Positions 43,901-53,679 of a stretch of DNA of 64,000 nucleotides are shown piece after piece. Origin of the DNA: Cristatella mucedo (taxonomy: Eukaryota > Bryozoa > Phylactolaemata > Cristatellidae); contig WPIO01000075.1 of NCBI GenBank assembly GCA_009760855.2, positions 742,501 to 806,500 of the forward strand, in the 5' to 3' direction. Both the position numbers and the translations under genes were made by a program. Position 1 is the stretch's first letter; every line of letters begins with the position of its first letter. The notes under the pieces were generated by a model. It saw nothing but the letters and a program-made list of their open reading frames with translations, did no database searches and was not told the origin of the DNA.

Positions 43901-46900
43901 CAAAATTGAATTGTTTTGCAAGTTTCCGCTTAGCGTTAGAGTATTCATTCATATTAAAAATGTCTACTGTGGTTTTAGTAATGACTTCATTAGGTGCACC
44001 TAATTACAATGCGGAATAAAATTGAAATTCCGAAGAGAAGTTTGTGTACAAATTCTCAACCTGCAAATAAAGTCTGAAAGATGGTACTTACTTGAGCATG
44101 GGAGCAGCATACGATTCCAGTAGCCCGTAGACATACATATGAAGGGCTGAACGGTTAGCTGACTAATTTTGTATTGCATTCCTGTATTGCAGCGGACGTT
44201 CACAACTGCGCCGTTGTACGTATCCATCGAATCGATTGAAGCTGACGGTAGTAGACTGCCGGTCAGATTAGGGCACGCTGACAGCACTACACAATAGATA
44301 CGAGCACACCATAATTACGCTGCTGGGAAAATGGCATCGTCTTGACTGCGGCAAAACAAGGTCCCTGCGACCCACGATTGTACTATCTAACTAAAGTAGC
44401 AGCAAAACTTAAGGCCAGGCTAGCATTTGCGACGGTCATTTCGCTTGCTAGGATAATGATATACAATTTCAAGCTCTAGGCAACCAGTTTGGGTTAGATT
44501 TCGCTGGCATGCTATGCTTCTGACATTATCCAGCTGGAGTAAGATTTTGCTGCATTGAATAATCTAGAACTGGATGGACTTTGCCGTCCCTCTAAGCATC
44601 TAGCTGGAGCCAGGTTGTACAGCACTTGTAGTAAAGAACCTGGTAGAAGCTAATACCTAATTTGAAAGTTTTGCTCGCCGAGCCCCTAAAAGAAACATAC
44701 TTGGCGTTATTATCTCTTGAATCCATATTATGACTATGTACACTTGATCGAGAAAATTGAACTCATTTATGACGACTCAATCAAGCTCATTCTGCTCATC
44801 GATACTCGTAGGTACTCATCGATACTCGTAGCATCAAACAGTTCAAGCTCATTGTGTATCTCATAATGAATATCAGACGGTCTCAAGATGGTGACAATTA
44901 ATTCCGGGAAAGAATGATCAGCAAACGTAGATTGTTGTGATCTGTTTACCATTTCAAAGTTCTTGAACTTTGAGATTGTCTGGCCTATTTATTATATAAT
45001 ATATAATTATAATAATATATTATAATATATAATATATAGTTCATTTGTGTAGCACCTCAGGAGAAGAACTAAATCTCTATTCAGGCACTTCACAAATGCC
45101 TCGGTGCTCGAGCCCACGACCTCAGCCGCCAAACCTTGGTCGGGGCGAGCACGTGAAACCGCTGGACCAAACCAGCTCATTAGACGGCCGGCAACTAAGA
45201 ATTTTTGGCTCGTGCAAGGTGAAAGGTTTTTTAAATTCTTTACATCGCTGCATGGTATTATTTATAGACTATTGCAAATTCAATACTAAATTTTATAATA
45301 AATTGATGCATAAACAATACAAGTGTCTATGAGCTTGCTATAATTTTAAGACATTTGCTGGCCCAAATAAAGAGTTGCTTGATTTCGTACACAATGGAGC
45401 ATCACCAGTAACATAATACTTTTTCGCAATACGCAACAATGCCGCGTTTTAAGGTCATCATCCTTAAAGTGAACAATTCTCGCTTGAAGCATCTATGGAG
45501 TACATAGTTTAATCTAAAGTTGCCTTTATTATCAGGCAGGCAGACGTCCGTGGATCTTCGCCCGATTGTAGGCCGTGATGGCACACTAGGTAAGGCGGTT
45601 GCTTTCAAGACCTCGGTCCCGAGGTCGTGGGTTCGATTCCTGCGGTGGGCGATCCTTTATCGCCACCGCAAGCGGTGGTGATAGCCGAAAAGGCTCTTCT
45701 GTCGCTGTACAAAAAGAGGCTGTTTAATCAGCTAGGATTTTTTCGCCCATCGTAACGTGCTAGCTCTTCATGACCCAGGTCATGGTTCCAAGTCCTGCAG
45801 TGGGCGATAATTTATTTCCAACTGCAATCGGTGGTGATAGCAACTAAGGCTCTCCTGACGATATACAAATGAGGCTGTTGAATCGACCAAAATGTGTTGT
45901 TTTCTTTCCTATTGTGGGACTGGTATGAGCTCTTAGCCATCACCTTTTATGGTTTTTTATTGCTCACCATTTAGACTAGGAAATGCGCTGTGAATTGGTT
46001 AAGCGAAAGTGCAGACCTATTACTAATCTTGTGTCGTTTGTATGGCAGCATAAGCAAACTTATGCGTGTCCACGCACTTTAAAACTCACTAGAAAGATAT
46101 TAAGCAATCAAGGATTGGCGACATTGAGGGTGTCATACAAGAGACAAGGATTCAAAAGCGAACGCAGTTTCAGCATGCTTAAATGAACGTAGAGACCCGA
46201 AAGTTAGATTCCTGGCAAATGCAGCGAAACCCGCAAGTCAGCGAAACCCGAAAGTTAGATCTCTGGCTAACAGCATGCGCATGCGCGGTACGCAAGGCGC
46301 ACTGGAACAAAGAAAACAAGTTCACTGCAGCTAAGGAGAGCTGATTGGAGGAACAGGTGCCTCTTCAGAAATTAGGTTTGCTCACGTTATCCGATATGCT
46401 AAGCATTTGTCATTGAATTCCTCGGAAATAGCGGATGCGGCGCAATTGAGAAGTGATATAGCCATCCATTTTTTTCCAGCAGTTTCAAAGAATTTCCTTG
46501 ACCTATAATTTTGATACTGTATATCCACTTTGCAAGGTTAATGTACACAAATCAGCAGAGAAAAAAAAGTCGTGTTTACCAGCGGTGACACACTCATTAC
46601 TCCTGAAACATAAACCAAATATTAAAGCTCTTGAAATTCAACTTAAGCATATGTTGCTGCATTCTTGCTGAAAGGTGCACGACAGGCTGGACAGCTCAGA
46701 CATTCGAAGAGTTTGCTTACATTACATGTATACGTGCAGCCTAGCAACGACTTTGTCACTACCTCCTGCATGAGATTCACCCCAAAGACATTGACCGCGT
46801 ATTACGAACACCTCACCGTCCGCGGGATCTGAATTTTTTTCTTCAACGTCGCCCTAGATGGCGAAGTCAGCTACAAACTCGAGTCTGCCTACTTCCAACC

Positions 46901-49900
46901 AAGTTACAGTCCAAAAGGCCTTTTCAAATAATAATAATAATAATACACTAGATAAAGCGCCCCCGAGAACTCAATCTCTTTCTAGGCGCTTTAAACTTGC
47001 TCCAAAGGGAAACACGATTGAATGGTGAATGCTATCATGCTTGATAAACAACACGAATAGCATGGTTAGGGGTGACGTGCACAGGCTCAGCATGCAAGCG
47101 TGGTAAGTGGCAGCATGCACAGTGTCAGCACGCATAAGCACATAAAGGACAAAGCACAGTGACCCACTAAATGCAATCCTAAATAGGTGCGTTTTTAGAT
47201 AAGTTTTACACAGAAAATGCAGTAAATGATTTTGTTTTCATATCGACTCGACTTCTGCCCTTCGCTTCACCCAGGAATTTCTGCCTGTGCAATACGACGT
47301 TCAAAACTAGTGTGATTAATTATATTTCTTCTATGTCAACTGCACTTCCAAATCGAAGCTGCCACATTAATGGCCACATATCTGCCTCATTAAACCATTT
47401 CCGGCAGATCGAACTCCTGATCGACCAGCATCAATCGACATGAAGATTCTATCACTCGCCTATAGATTCGTCCTTTCTCTTTCCCTGGAATACTTATCCG
47501 AAATCCATCCTGGTCATCCTTCGAACCGTGTCGCACACTTATTCAACTCTATTTCCTTAGCTGTGTCTCTAAAGAATCTCATATTCATTGAAGGCCGTGC
47601 ATTCAGCTCCTATGCTCTCAGAGCCTGAAAAACACAGCCAGCTGATTTACCGATATCACCTACATCTAAAATGAAACTAAGAAACCACTAGCTCCTCGAG
47701 ACATTTGCTCTACCCGTGTGAATCGTCCTTTACATACTTTTGAGAGCTGAGAAAGTGGATGGCATCAATAATCAGTTGACATACAGTCCAGCTGATTTAA
47801 AGTGCTTACAATGATATTTTTCCTATATAAGCACCATACAATTTTTATTTTTTTATCAACTTCGGTTGGTGGCACATACTAAATTCGCATCCCATAACAA
47901 ACTATCAGCAGACCACGTAGTCGCCTTGCCATGTTTTCCAAATTTATTTAACCCTATTTGTAAGAGTTTTTCTAATAAATTATTGATTGTATATGATTGC
48001 CTCTTTTTGCTTTGGCGTTAGTCCACCAAGTTGAACAAGGAATAAAACATTTGTTTGCTCTTGTGGCCACGAAATACCTCTAGAAGCCAATATTATTGAC
48101 AGCGTAAGTATCAAGTGCCGGAGAAGATTAGGAGGGAACATCTGGTTCTGAATAAACGGACATTCAAACGGTTGGGGCTTTCCAATTTGATACATGACTA
48201 ACTTGTAGTGCATTCTATAAAAAATGCTGCAAGGAAGTTTAGTCAGTCGTTGCAGAGATGCAGCCAGGGCAGAGATGGCGTGGCCTCAGAAGCCTGTGCT
48301 GCGAGCGAATTTAAGTCAGCTGCTGCACTTTGCATGCGAGCTCGGAAATAATTCGCTAATGCGCATATTTGAAAACCCGAAAAAGATGGTGCGCAAACCA
48401 AACAAGCCTCGGAAGAAAGAGCACACCGAGTCACGTGCACATCGCGTGCAGCTTGAGCTAGCAAGGGCAGTAAGACAGACGAGCAAAGAGAACATTTTGA
48501 CTAATACTTGTTCCAGAGTTCATGGCCTTAAGAGTTACGAGAGGCTTGGGTTAAGTCATGGCTTGGCTGCTTCACACCTAGATGCACCATCTTTAGGTTC
48601 TCCGAGCCCTCAGGTTCCCTACGGATAATAAATCAGCTGCTTAATCCTTGCGATTTGAAACCACTGACGTCAGAGGCTTTTGCTCAGCGGATCCTAGGGC
48701 TGAATATCTCGCTTCCACGATTTCTACTCAAAGCCGTACATTTCCCTGCTGCCGACTGTGACGCATTCTCTCCAGCCGTCCTGAGCTGCTACTTCGACTC
48801 TACTCACTTCCTCAGCTGCACTCCTGAATCGACCGCGCTGCTCGCGGTCTCTCTGATGCGCTAGGAGAAGTCTGTTGGCTACCAAGTGTACGTAACAAAG
48901 GCCGCTTAGGCTGTAAGTGTGCTATAGATGACTTCCCTGCTTAGCACCAACTCTCTGTGGCTTCGTAGAGGTAAAGATCCAGAAACATGATGGTACGTTA
49001 GTGTCCCCATCAGTGGCCAACCAGATAAGATCGGAGCCGGTGCGCATGCGACATGCGACCGTTCAGTATACTGCAGCTGAATGGCAAGTCGCATCGTTCT
49101 CAGGAGGGTCGATCTTCTCAGTGCTTCTGCCACCTGCACGAAATCACTCAGTCGACACTTGGGCTGGGCACCCTACGGCAGGCGATATACCGATTCGAAA
49201 TTGCTGCTCGCGTTCAGCTTCGGCGGTGCGTGCGTGCGTGCGCGCGTGCGCTGCTGCTTTGTCTGGTCGCGCCTCGGTCGGTGAATACGGACGGCCGGCA
49301 TTTTGAGGTCAGCAGCTCTGCTAGCGGTGGCGGCGGACCGAGCAAGCGGCGTGAGACACGTAATTTCGAGCTGTTCCCACCTTCCTGGCGCTTTTAGCTC
49401 CGGCTCCGTCCGATAGCAGCGTGTTCGCTGCAGCTTAAAGAAATCAGCTGATTTAACAGCCTAATTTGGCATAGTGGCAGAAGAGCCTTGCTGGCTATCA
49501 ACGCCGTCTTTGGTGGTTGGCAGAAATGATTGCCCACAGCAGGATTCAAACCCACGGCCGCGGTCGTGAAGAGCGAGCACCTTACCTCCTGGGCTATCAC
49601 AAAAACCCTGTAGCTTTAAGGTTCGTGCACGAGCAAAAACAGTGCACGAATTTCTGCTATGGAAACCAAAGCAGTATTCCCTAATCACTATTGGCAGTAC
49701 CTGTGCAGGAACCATCGACGGGCGACCAGGATGCCGGGTTGCCTGAGCATGTTACGTTCTTGATCTTGGACCTGTCAGCAAACGTGTAGCCGTAAAGGCA
49801 TGCATAGGACAGCACACCCTTGTTAGATGTGACCGTGGCATTGTCCACGATTGGAGGAGAGCCGCATGCTGCAGCCAACGCAAGGCGCCCTGCAAAAAGC

Positions 49901-50079
49901 AAAGTAAAGGTGGCGTGCTTCGGAAAACAGCCTTCACCATCACCTTTTTCGATATACAGGACATTACGGGCGATTGCATTCTCAGCAGACCAGCTGAAAG
50001 TCACGTTACCTGACAGGACAGAGAGTAGTACAATAGTGACCTGTTTGAGGGTTCTCATTCTTCCTATCTTCTGTTCCAT
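22745..50079 (-). CDS. sushi-repeat / C-type lectin transmembrane receptor, 12 exons, 744 aa
   Basis: The exons, 5' to 3', are 50079-50010, 49868-49701, 44277-44092, 38634-38443, 37166-36974, 34842-34616, 33960-33769, 31037-30846, 29807-29628, 27929-27747, 25800-25612 and 23007-22745. All joins are GT-AG and phase-matched (phase 1 throughout, except phase 2 inside the lectin domain). The sum is 2235 nt, exactly 744 codons plus stop. Domain order is signal peptide, sushi 1-3, C-type lectin, sushi 4-8, transmembrane helix, acidic tail. Each sushi exon encodes four cysteines in CCP spacing. Sushi modules bind complement proteins or act as adhesive spacers in selectins and complement receptors. 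The probable role is a type I cell-surface recognition or adhesion receptor; the ligand is unknown. Alternative splicing is possible because the modules are symmetric. It could instead be two genes if the lectin exon has its own start, but the arithmetic favours one. Confidence 0.85.
24190..24570. mobile_element. SINE-W (-) and SINE-V (+) copies
   Basis: About 24190-24300 is a reversed SINE-W (GCAGAACTCGAACCCACGAC). About 24415-24570 is a forward SINE-V with CAGCTGGTTTGGTCCAGCGG, B box and hairpin tail. Both are in the last intron of the sushi/lectin gene. Confidence 0.7.
24965..25350 (+). mobile_element. two LINE-A 3' tails
   Basis: About 24965-25050 is a short tail with a mutated hairpin. 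About 25135-25350 is a longer 3' UTR with hairpin and (ATT)n. Confidence 0.7.
25612..25800 (-). CDS. sushi/lectin gene exon 11: sushi domain 8
   Basis: A 189-nt phase 1-1 exon, with acceptor GGTTTTCTGTAG and donor CCTGAAT|GTAAGC. It contains [40 protein letters not shown] and NPE. The fourth Cys codon is split: T ends this exon and GT opens the next, restoring TGT. Confidence 0.87.
26450..26695 (+). mobile_element. LINE-A tail followed by SINE-W
   Basis: A LINE-A hairpin at about 26485-26520, then a forward SINE-W (GTGAGCCGCGATGGCCCACT, GAGTTCGAATCCTGCGGTGG) truncated near its end. Confidence 0.7.
26840..26950. repeat. (CT)n-rich tract
   Basis: Two CT runs inside a pyrimidine-rich stretch extending roughly 26.2-27.15 kb. 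The long open frames there are composition artefacts. Confidence 0.9.
27747..27929 (-). CDS. sushi/lectin gene exon 10: sushi domain 7
   Basis: A 183-nt phase 1-1 exon in GC-rich DNA, with acceptor TTCGCTTTCAG and donor TGCCAGA|GTGAGT. It contains [40 protein letters not shown] and LTCQ. It has no Met, so a scan for ATG-started frames misses it. On the opposite strand a longer but meaningless frame covers it. Confidence 0.87.
28465..28735 (+). mobile_element. LINE-A 3' ORF end and UTR
   Basis: Decayed end of the ORF (CCAGAGCCTGGAACTCACTT, ACATCCCCTGACTTGAAC) followed by the 3' UTR. Confidence 0.7.
28736..28935. repeat. (CA)n microsatellite, imperfect
   Basis: About 200 bases of CA repeats with interruptions, directly replacing the end of the LINE-A tail. 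Confidence 0.95.
29628..29807 (-). CDS. sushi/lectin gene exon 9: sushi domain 6
   Basis: A 180-nt phase 1-1 exon, with acceptor GTCCGCTTTAG and donor CAAGA|GTAAGC. It contains [35 protein letters not shown] and ATRC. Confidence 0.9.
30720..30838. repeat. (GA)/(CAGA)n microsatellite at a splice donor
   Basis: GAGA/CAGA repeats (CT-rich on the coding strand) end within about ten bases of the donor of sushi exon 8. Confidence 0.95.
30846..31037 (-). CDS. sushi/lectin gene exon 8: sushi domain 5
   Basis: A 192-nt phase 1-1 exon, with acceptor CTTCGCTGCAG and donor CACTC|GTAAGT. It contains [32 protein letters not shown] and FEECT. A CT-rich microsatellite starts about ten bases into the downstream intron. 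Confidence 0.9.
32465..32515 (-). mobile_element. LINE-A tail stub
   Basis: (ATA)n followed by AAAGCGCCCTCAGAGAACTC, the reversed hairpin, cut short. Confidence 0.5.
33268..33415 (-). mobile_element. SINE-W copy
   Basis: Reversed copy from the AATAGCCTCATTTGTACAGC end to the B-box region (GGTTCAATACCACGACCTC). Confidence 0.65.
33769..33960 (-). CDS. sushi/lectin gene exon 7: sushi domain 4
   Basis: A 192-nt phase 1-1 exon, with acceptor ATTCTTTTCAG and donor GCCAGC|GTGAGT. It contains [34 protein letters not shown] and VESCQ, a textbook CCP pattern. Confidence 0.9.
34616..34842 (-). CDS. sushi/lectin gene exon 6: C-type lectin domain, C-terminal half
   Basis: The acceptor CTACACTCGCAG precedes 34842 and the donor TCTCAAG|GTGAGT follows 34616; phase 2 in, phase 1 out. 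It encodes [50 protein letters not shown]. The lectin Cys pairs are complete. The EPN/QPD sugar-specificity triplet and the WND motif are absent (YPEG and FWKD occupy the region), so canonical calcium-dependent sugar binding is doubtful. Confidence 0.88.
34843..36973. other. intron within the C-type lectin domain
   Basis: Unique sequence with C- and G-runs near 36001-36030, 36280 and 36890. No repeat copy or exon was recognised. Confidence 0.5.
36974..37166 (-). CDS. sushi/lectin gene exon 5: C-type lectin domain, N-terminal half
   Basis: The acceptor CATTGTTGCTTGTAG ends before 37166 and the donor GACAGC|GTGAGT follows 36974. Entry is phase 1, exit phase 2. It encodes [15 protein letters not shown], the long-form lectin start with its extra disulfide, then [26 protein letters not shown], the classic alpha-helix region. 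The frame stays open upstream to an ATG at 37299 with a hydrophobic stretch, but that stretch is the pyrimidine tract of the acceptor read as protein. Confidence 0.8.
37300..38442. other. intron between sushi 3 and the lectin domain
   Basis: Unique sequence with no repeat or exon that I can support. Confidence 0.45.
38443..38634 (-). CDS. sushi/lectin gene exon 4: sushi domain 3
   Basis: A 192-nt phase 1-1 exon, with acceptor TTTCCTGCTTCAG and donor TGCCAAG|GTAAGC. It contains [31 protein letters not shown] and LSGCQ. A near-copy of the donor lies 29 bases downstream at 38413; using it would shift the frame. Confidence 0.87.
39060..41062 (+). mobile_element. LINE-B 3' part, interrupted by LINE-A
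   Basis: 39060-39578 is the end of a LINE-B reverse transcriptase ORF ([34 protein letters not shown]). The element resumes at about 40906 with its tail and ends in ACATT repeats near 41060. A LINE-A copy fills 39578-40905. Confidence 0.8.
39578..40905 (+). mobile_element. LINE-A, 5'-truncated, intact 3' ORF with RT core
   Basis: The longest LINE-A copy. The frame runs from the truncation point ([18 protein letters not shown]) through [14 protein letters not shown] and [12 protein letters not shown] (the YADD catalytic motif of reverse transcriptase) to a stop at 40666. Then come the 3' UTR, terminal hairpin and (ATT)n. The RT C-terminus ([33 protein letters not shown]) is of the CR1/L2 group of non-LTR elements. 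The endonuclease and first RT motifs are missing, so it cannot move by itself. The absence of stops suggests recent insertion. It lies in the intron between sushi exons 3 and 4, opposite to the gene. Confidence 0.85.
41345..42115 (-). mobile_element. LINE-A copy, opposite orientation
   Basis: Same 3' ORF on the - strand ([35 protein letters not shown]) with the complete 3' UTR and hairpin. A G-run near 41770 breaks similarity. It forms an inverted pair with the copy at 39578-40905. Confidence 0.85.
42195..42345 (+). mobile_element. SINE-V copy
   Basis: Forward copy with CGAGGTCGTGGGCTCAAGCC and the tail GCGCCTGAATAGAGATTAAG. Confidence 0.75.
42545..42965 (+). mobile_element. LINE-A tail and a degraded SINE-V
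   Basis: A hairpin and (ATT)n at 42545-42660, then SINE-V at about 42810-42965 (GAGGTGGTGGGCTCGAGCCC) with a damaged tail. Confidence 0.65.
44092..44277 (-). CDS. sushi/lectin gene exon 3: sushi domain 2
   Basis: A 186-nt phase 1-1 exon, with acceptor GTGCTGTCAG and donor TGCTCAA|GTAAGT. It contains [32 protein letters not shown] and LLPCS; four Cys and the Trp are present. Confidence 0.88.
45035..45185 (-). mobile_element. SINE-V copy
   Basis: Reversed copy (AACTAAATCTCTATTCAGGC, GCCCACGACCTCAGCC, GCTGGACCAAACCAGCTC), inserted next to an AT repeat (ATATAATATA) at 44990-45035. Confidence 0.75.
45570..45895 (+). mobile_element. two SINE-W copies in tandem
   Basis: 45570-45740 is near complete (GTGGGTTCGATTCCTGCGGT to GCTGTTTAATCAGCTA). 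45745-45895 is a second, more diverged copy lacking the first bases. Confidence 0.75.
46928..47740. mobile_element. LINE-A tail (-) next to decayed LINE-A ORF (+)
   Basis: 46928-47205 is a reversed 3' UTR with hairpin. 47225-47740 is forward ORF remnants (CGACTCGACTTCTGCCCTTC, GCATTCAGCTCCTATGCTC) with many breaks. Confidence 0.65.
48590..48985 (+). mobile_element. decayed LINE-B 3' end
   Basis: Resembles the LINE-B ORF end and tail (GAAGTCTGTTGGCTACCAAG, CCGCTTAGGCTGTAAGTG), diverged. Confidence 0.6.
49440..49605 (-). mobile_element. SINE-W copy
   Basis: Reversed copy (AGCTGATTTAACAGCC, GCAGGATTCAAACCCACGGC, GCACCTTACCTCCTGGGCT), about 100 bases downstream of sushi exon 2. Confidence 0.7.
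49701..49868 (-). CDS. sushi/lectin gene exon 2: sushi domain 1
   Basis: A 168-nt phase 1-1 exon, with acceptor GGCTGCAG and donor TGCACAG|GTACTG. It starts [12 protein letters not shown] and continues [26 protein letters not shown]. The four Cys and the Trp match the CCP pattern. Confidence 0.88.
50010..50079 (-). CDS. sushi/lectin gene exon 1: signal peptide
   Basis: ATG at 50079, with a second in-frame ATG at 50058. The frame gives basic residues and then the hydrophobic stretch [10 protein letters not shown], ending at donor TGTCAG|GTAACG in phase 1. Joined to the next exon it reads VLSACGSPP, a good signal-peptidase site immediately before the first sushi domain. Confidence 0.8.
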
Positions 50080-51604
50080 GAACTTTTCTAAAGAGGAAAT
50101 AATTTCTCACAACCCGAATGCCATTTTGCAATAAAGTTTCCATCTCGCTATACAGTCCTACACGCTAAATTGACAGTGCGTACATTAGATTAATGGTAAA
50201 TGGCCATATTTAAGTAGTCTATCGATTTAAATAATTAATTTGTTCTTACAGCTTGTCTGAATGCAGGTTATGAAGATAATGGCGGTTACATCAGCCACTG
50301 AAAGCAAGCAGTAACTAAGTTTATACTCTCACGAGAAAGACATTTCCATTCACACGGCACTCAAGATTAGTGCTCCCCTTTTCTGCGGTTGTTCTGCAGA
50401 CGACGACTAGATGATCAGCACTGACTTTCTGCTTCTTCTAGGAAGTCTCTGAATAATTTTTATTTCCTTTAGAAAAGAACGCAAATACAAACGTCGGAAC
50501 CAGTTAGCTAGTGCTGAGGTGACACAGTTCTCGTCTGCCCTTGCATGAATGTGGCCGTTGAATCAGCTGATTTTGAAAATTGCTGTTTTATTCTCAGTTA
50601 GAGATCTGGATCTTTTTAGACAGTAGTTCTCAGAATTTCATTAGGCTTGTTTTGTAAGACGGCTTGTCTCATTTACTCCGAGAAGGAGCTACAGGTGCCA
50701 TCTGCTCTGCAGGTACCCTCCATGGCACGTCTAGGGCTTTATATGCTTTATGTTCCAATGAAGAAGCTGCTGTTCGTCAGAATGAGGAATCCCCACAGGC
50801 ACGATGCAACTTCCAGGTACTTCCGCTAAGCCACGTCATCTCGCTTGATCCCAATAAGCACATAATTTCACTAGACCATCCCAGTTGGCCTACTTTGCGA
50901 ATCAGCTCGAAGCTTATGTAACATTCCTCAATATTCTGTCAGCTAGTTTTGAGCAATTTAATCTGAAAGCTGTCTTTATATAATTGATTCAATTAAGCAA
51001 CTTCTATTTTAAACCGCCGGAATCGTATCGAGTAATGTCCTCGGACTAGCCTCGCTTTTTCGCACAAGAGCTAATTTCCGGTAGCACATGGCCGTGCAAC
51101 TGGCCGTCAATTCGAACCGCGAACAAGTGAATTACGAGCTCATTAGAAAGCGTATGCACACATTTACATTTGCCTCTCTAGCATCCATCTCTACGATGAT
51201 CCTCTCTCATTTCTTTGCCTCGTGCGTCTCTAGACTCCGCATGTGCTACACACGGTGGCACACGGGCGGCCTTATGACGTGACAAGCGAAGGGTTGAAAC
51301 GCGCCGAGCACGCTCCTAGCGACCTAAGCTCGCCAAGCTTCAACGGATGTACGCACGCGTCTGCGCCTGCTCTTGGGCAACAACGCTGTCGCACAGTTAT
51401 GAACGCTTAGGGCTCAAAGCAAGCTGACTCTACTTACTCTGTCAGACACAAAACAACTTCAGCTCGCAACCGAGATCTGGAAATCTCGAAGCTGTGAACT
51501 GATACGAATTCGAGGGCGCTTGGTTCACCTGTAGCCAGCGGCTCTTTCCACATCTCTCACACGCTTATTCCTACTCTCTTTCTCTCACTAGCTCGGAACT
51601 CGAT

Positions 51605-51800
51605 CTCTCTCTCTCTCTCTCCTCATCTCTCTCTCTCTCTCTCTCTCCTCATCTCTCTCTCTCTCTCTCTCTCTCCCTGTCTCTATTTCTCTCTCTCTCC
51701 CTCGCTCTCTCTCGCTCTCACCCTATCTCTCTCTCTATCTCCCTTTCTACCTCTCTATTTCTCTATCTCTTTATCTCTGTGTACCTCTATCTCTCTATCT
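51605..51800. repeat. (CT)n-rich microsatellite tract
   Basis: Several CT runs separated by short spacers over about 200 bases, in intergenic DNA. Confidence 0.92.
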
Positions 51801-53679
51801 CTCCTACTCACTCTTACACACCTGTTTGGCATGTCTTGCGATCGTCACCGGCTGCTTGCAGGTGCCCTATAGCCGGGCCATCTGACGCACACTTCGAAAC
51901 TACAGCGCCCGACCTCACCCACCCGATTCGGCTCTCCTCCCTGTGCTGCTCGGGCAGATCACCTCCTTGGACTGCTCGGGCAGATCTCCCTGCTCTGCTC
52001 TTCTCCGTGCGAAGCTCGGGCGGCTTTCGTGCGCGGGCAGCTCGGGCAGCTCGGGCGGCTCCTCCACTCGGGCTGGCAACGATCGACGGTCGGGCGTCTC
52101 TAAGCGGCCGCTCGGTGGAGTCGTGGCGGGGCATGATTTATTGATGGCTCCCGTGCAACTAGCTGCTCGGCTCTCGCGGCAGAGCCTCGTGAAACTTTAA
52201 TGCCCTCGAAAGCCGCGCCTCCGTATGTTTCCGATGGCGCTCGAGCAATCAGGGCACGAATCGACTCGACTCGCTCGCTCGCTCGCTCGACTGATCAACA
52301 ATGGCTGCCCCGAGCTAAAGCATGCACGCAGAGCAGTGCACAGCCGGCGCTCTCGGCAATGGCTCGATATGGCGTCAAGCGGCTCTTGTTTCAGTGGCAA
52401 TGTATTCGCAGCAGGCCTACCGGAGGTACTTGCTTTGGTGGCCGACGGGTAGTCTGCTTGTTGAACTGCCCTCTAACTCTGCCGCCCATGCCTCGAGCTT
52501 GCTACAGCCCCCTGGTTGGCAGACGATGTATACGAGGGCCTCCGTCAAGCTGTAGTCGGAGCCATTTCTTCGCGGAGGACCTCAGCGAGATTCCGATATA
52601 GCCGAGCGTAAACCAATTTTAGATGCTCCAATATTCTTCCTCTTACGATCCGGGGAGTCCTTACTAAAAAGCTTACAGGAAGCGGCAGAGCGTGGATCTG
52701 CATTTCGTCGAAGACTTGTGGAAGTGATTACCGAACAATCAATCGTAACTACAACTTTGGGCCAAATTTCATAGAAAGTGATTGAACGATGACTGGGAGG
52801 TAGCAGCGTCGATTGAAACGAAGCTACTCGAAGGGTCTGAAGCAAGTGAGATCCTCTGAGCTCCAGCCAGCCCAACGACGAATCAAGCGCCGCTTGGCTG
52901 ATACCAGTGAAGCTAGTGCCTCCTCGAAGCTCAGCCGCACAAGTCGCAGGGAACTGCCCCACCGATGCAGGGAGGCACGATGCAGATGCATGCAGGGCAC
53001 AAGGCCAATGCGCACAGGCACGATAGCCCATCGAGAACACTCACACACGAGTTACAAGTCGGCGTCGTTAACACATGGCTGCACGGTCGGCCGTCACAGA
53101 GGCCCAATGCGAGCATGCCGAGCTGTACCATAAACTGACCGACTCCACTTTTCCACTTCGACGTGCTTCATTCTACTCTTTAAACTATAAATTATTGCAC
53201 ATTCGGATCCTAGTTATTACTATTCAGAAACCACCGACGATCTCAGCCACTGTCGTAACTGATTTTTCTTATAGTTATATGACGTCAACGTTTCAACACA
53301 AGCCTTCGTCCATTCCATTTTGAAAACAGCTAGCGTCAGCAAATTCATTAAAAAAGCCGACTCGAGGTAGTGTGATTTTAAGTAACTTTTTTGTCAAATC
53401 CACCTTCCTTGGCCGCCCTTATCTAAAACATTCAAGCGAGTGATGGTCTAGCAGCTAAACGACTGCACTGGTTCCTCAGATCTCGGTATACAAATCCGAT
53501 AATCAGTATGTTGAGCCAGAAGCTCAGAAGCTACCCAGAAGTCTCAGAGCTCGACAGACATTTCTCAGCTTTGTGTTCAAAATGATTTCCAGGGCAGTGT
53601 GAATTAGCCTGGGCCTCTGATCTAATTCTCTTGGATATTTCATCAGCATTTAGCACGACTTTATCACTAGGCATTGATA

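Noticed and set aside
46700-46760. Donor-like GTAAGC after a Cys codon, suggesting another sushi exon
   Set aside because: No CCP spacing and the phase-1 frame stops.
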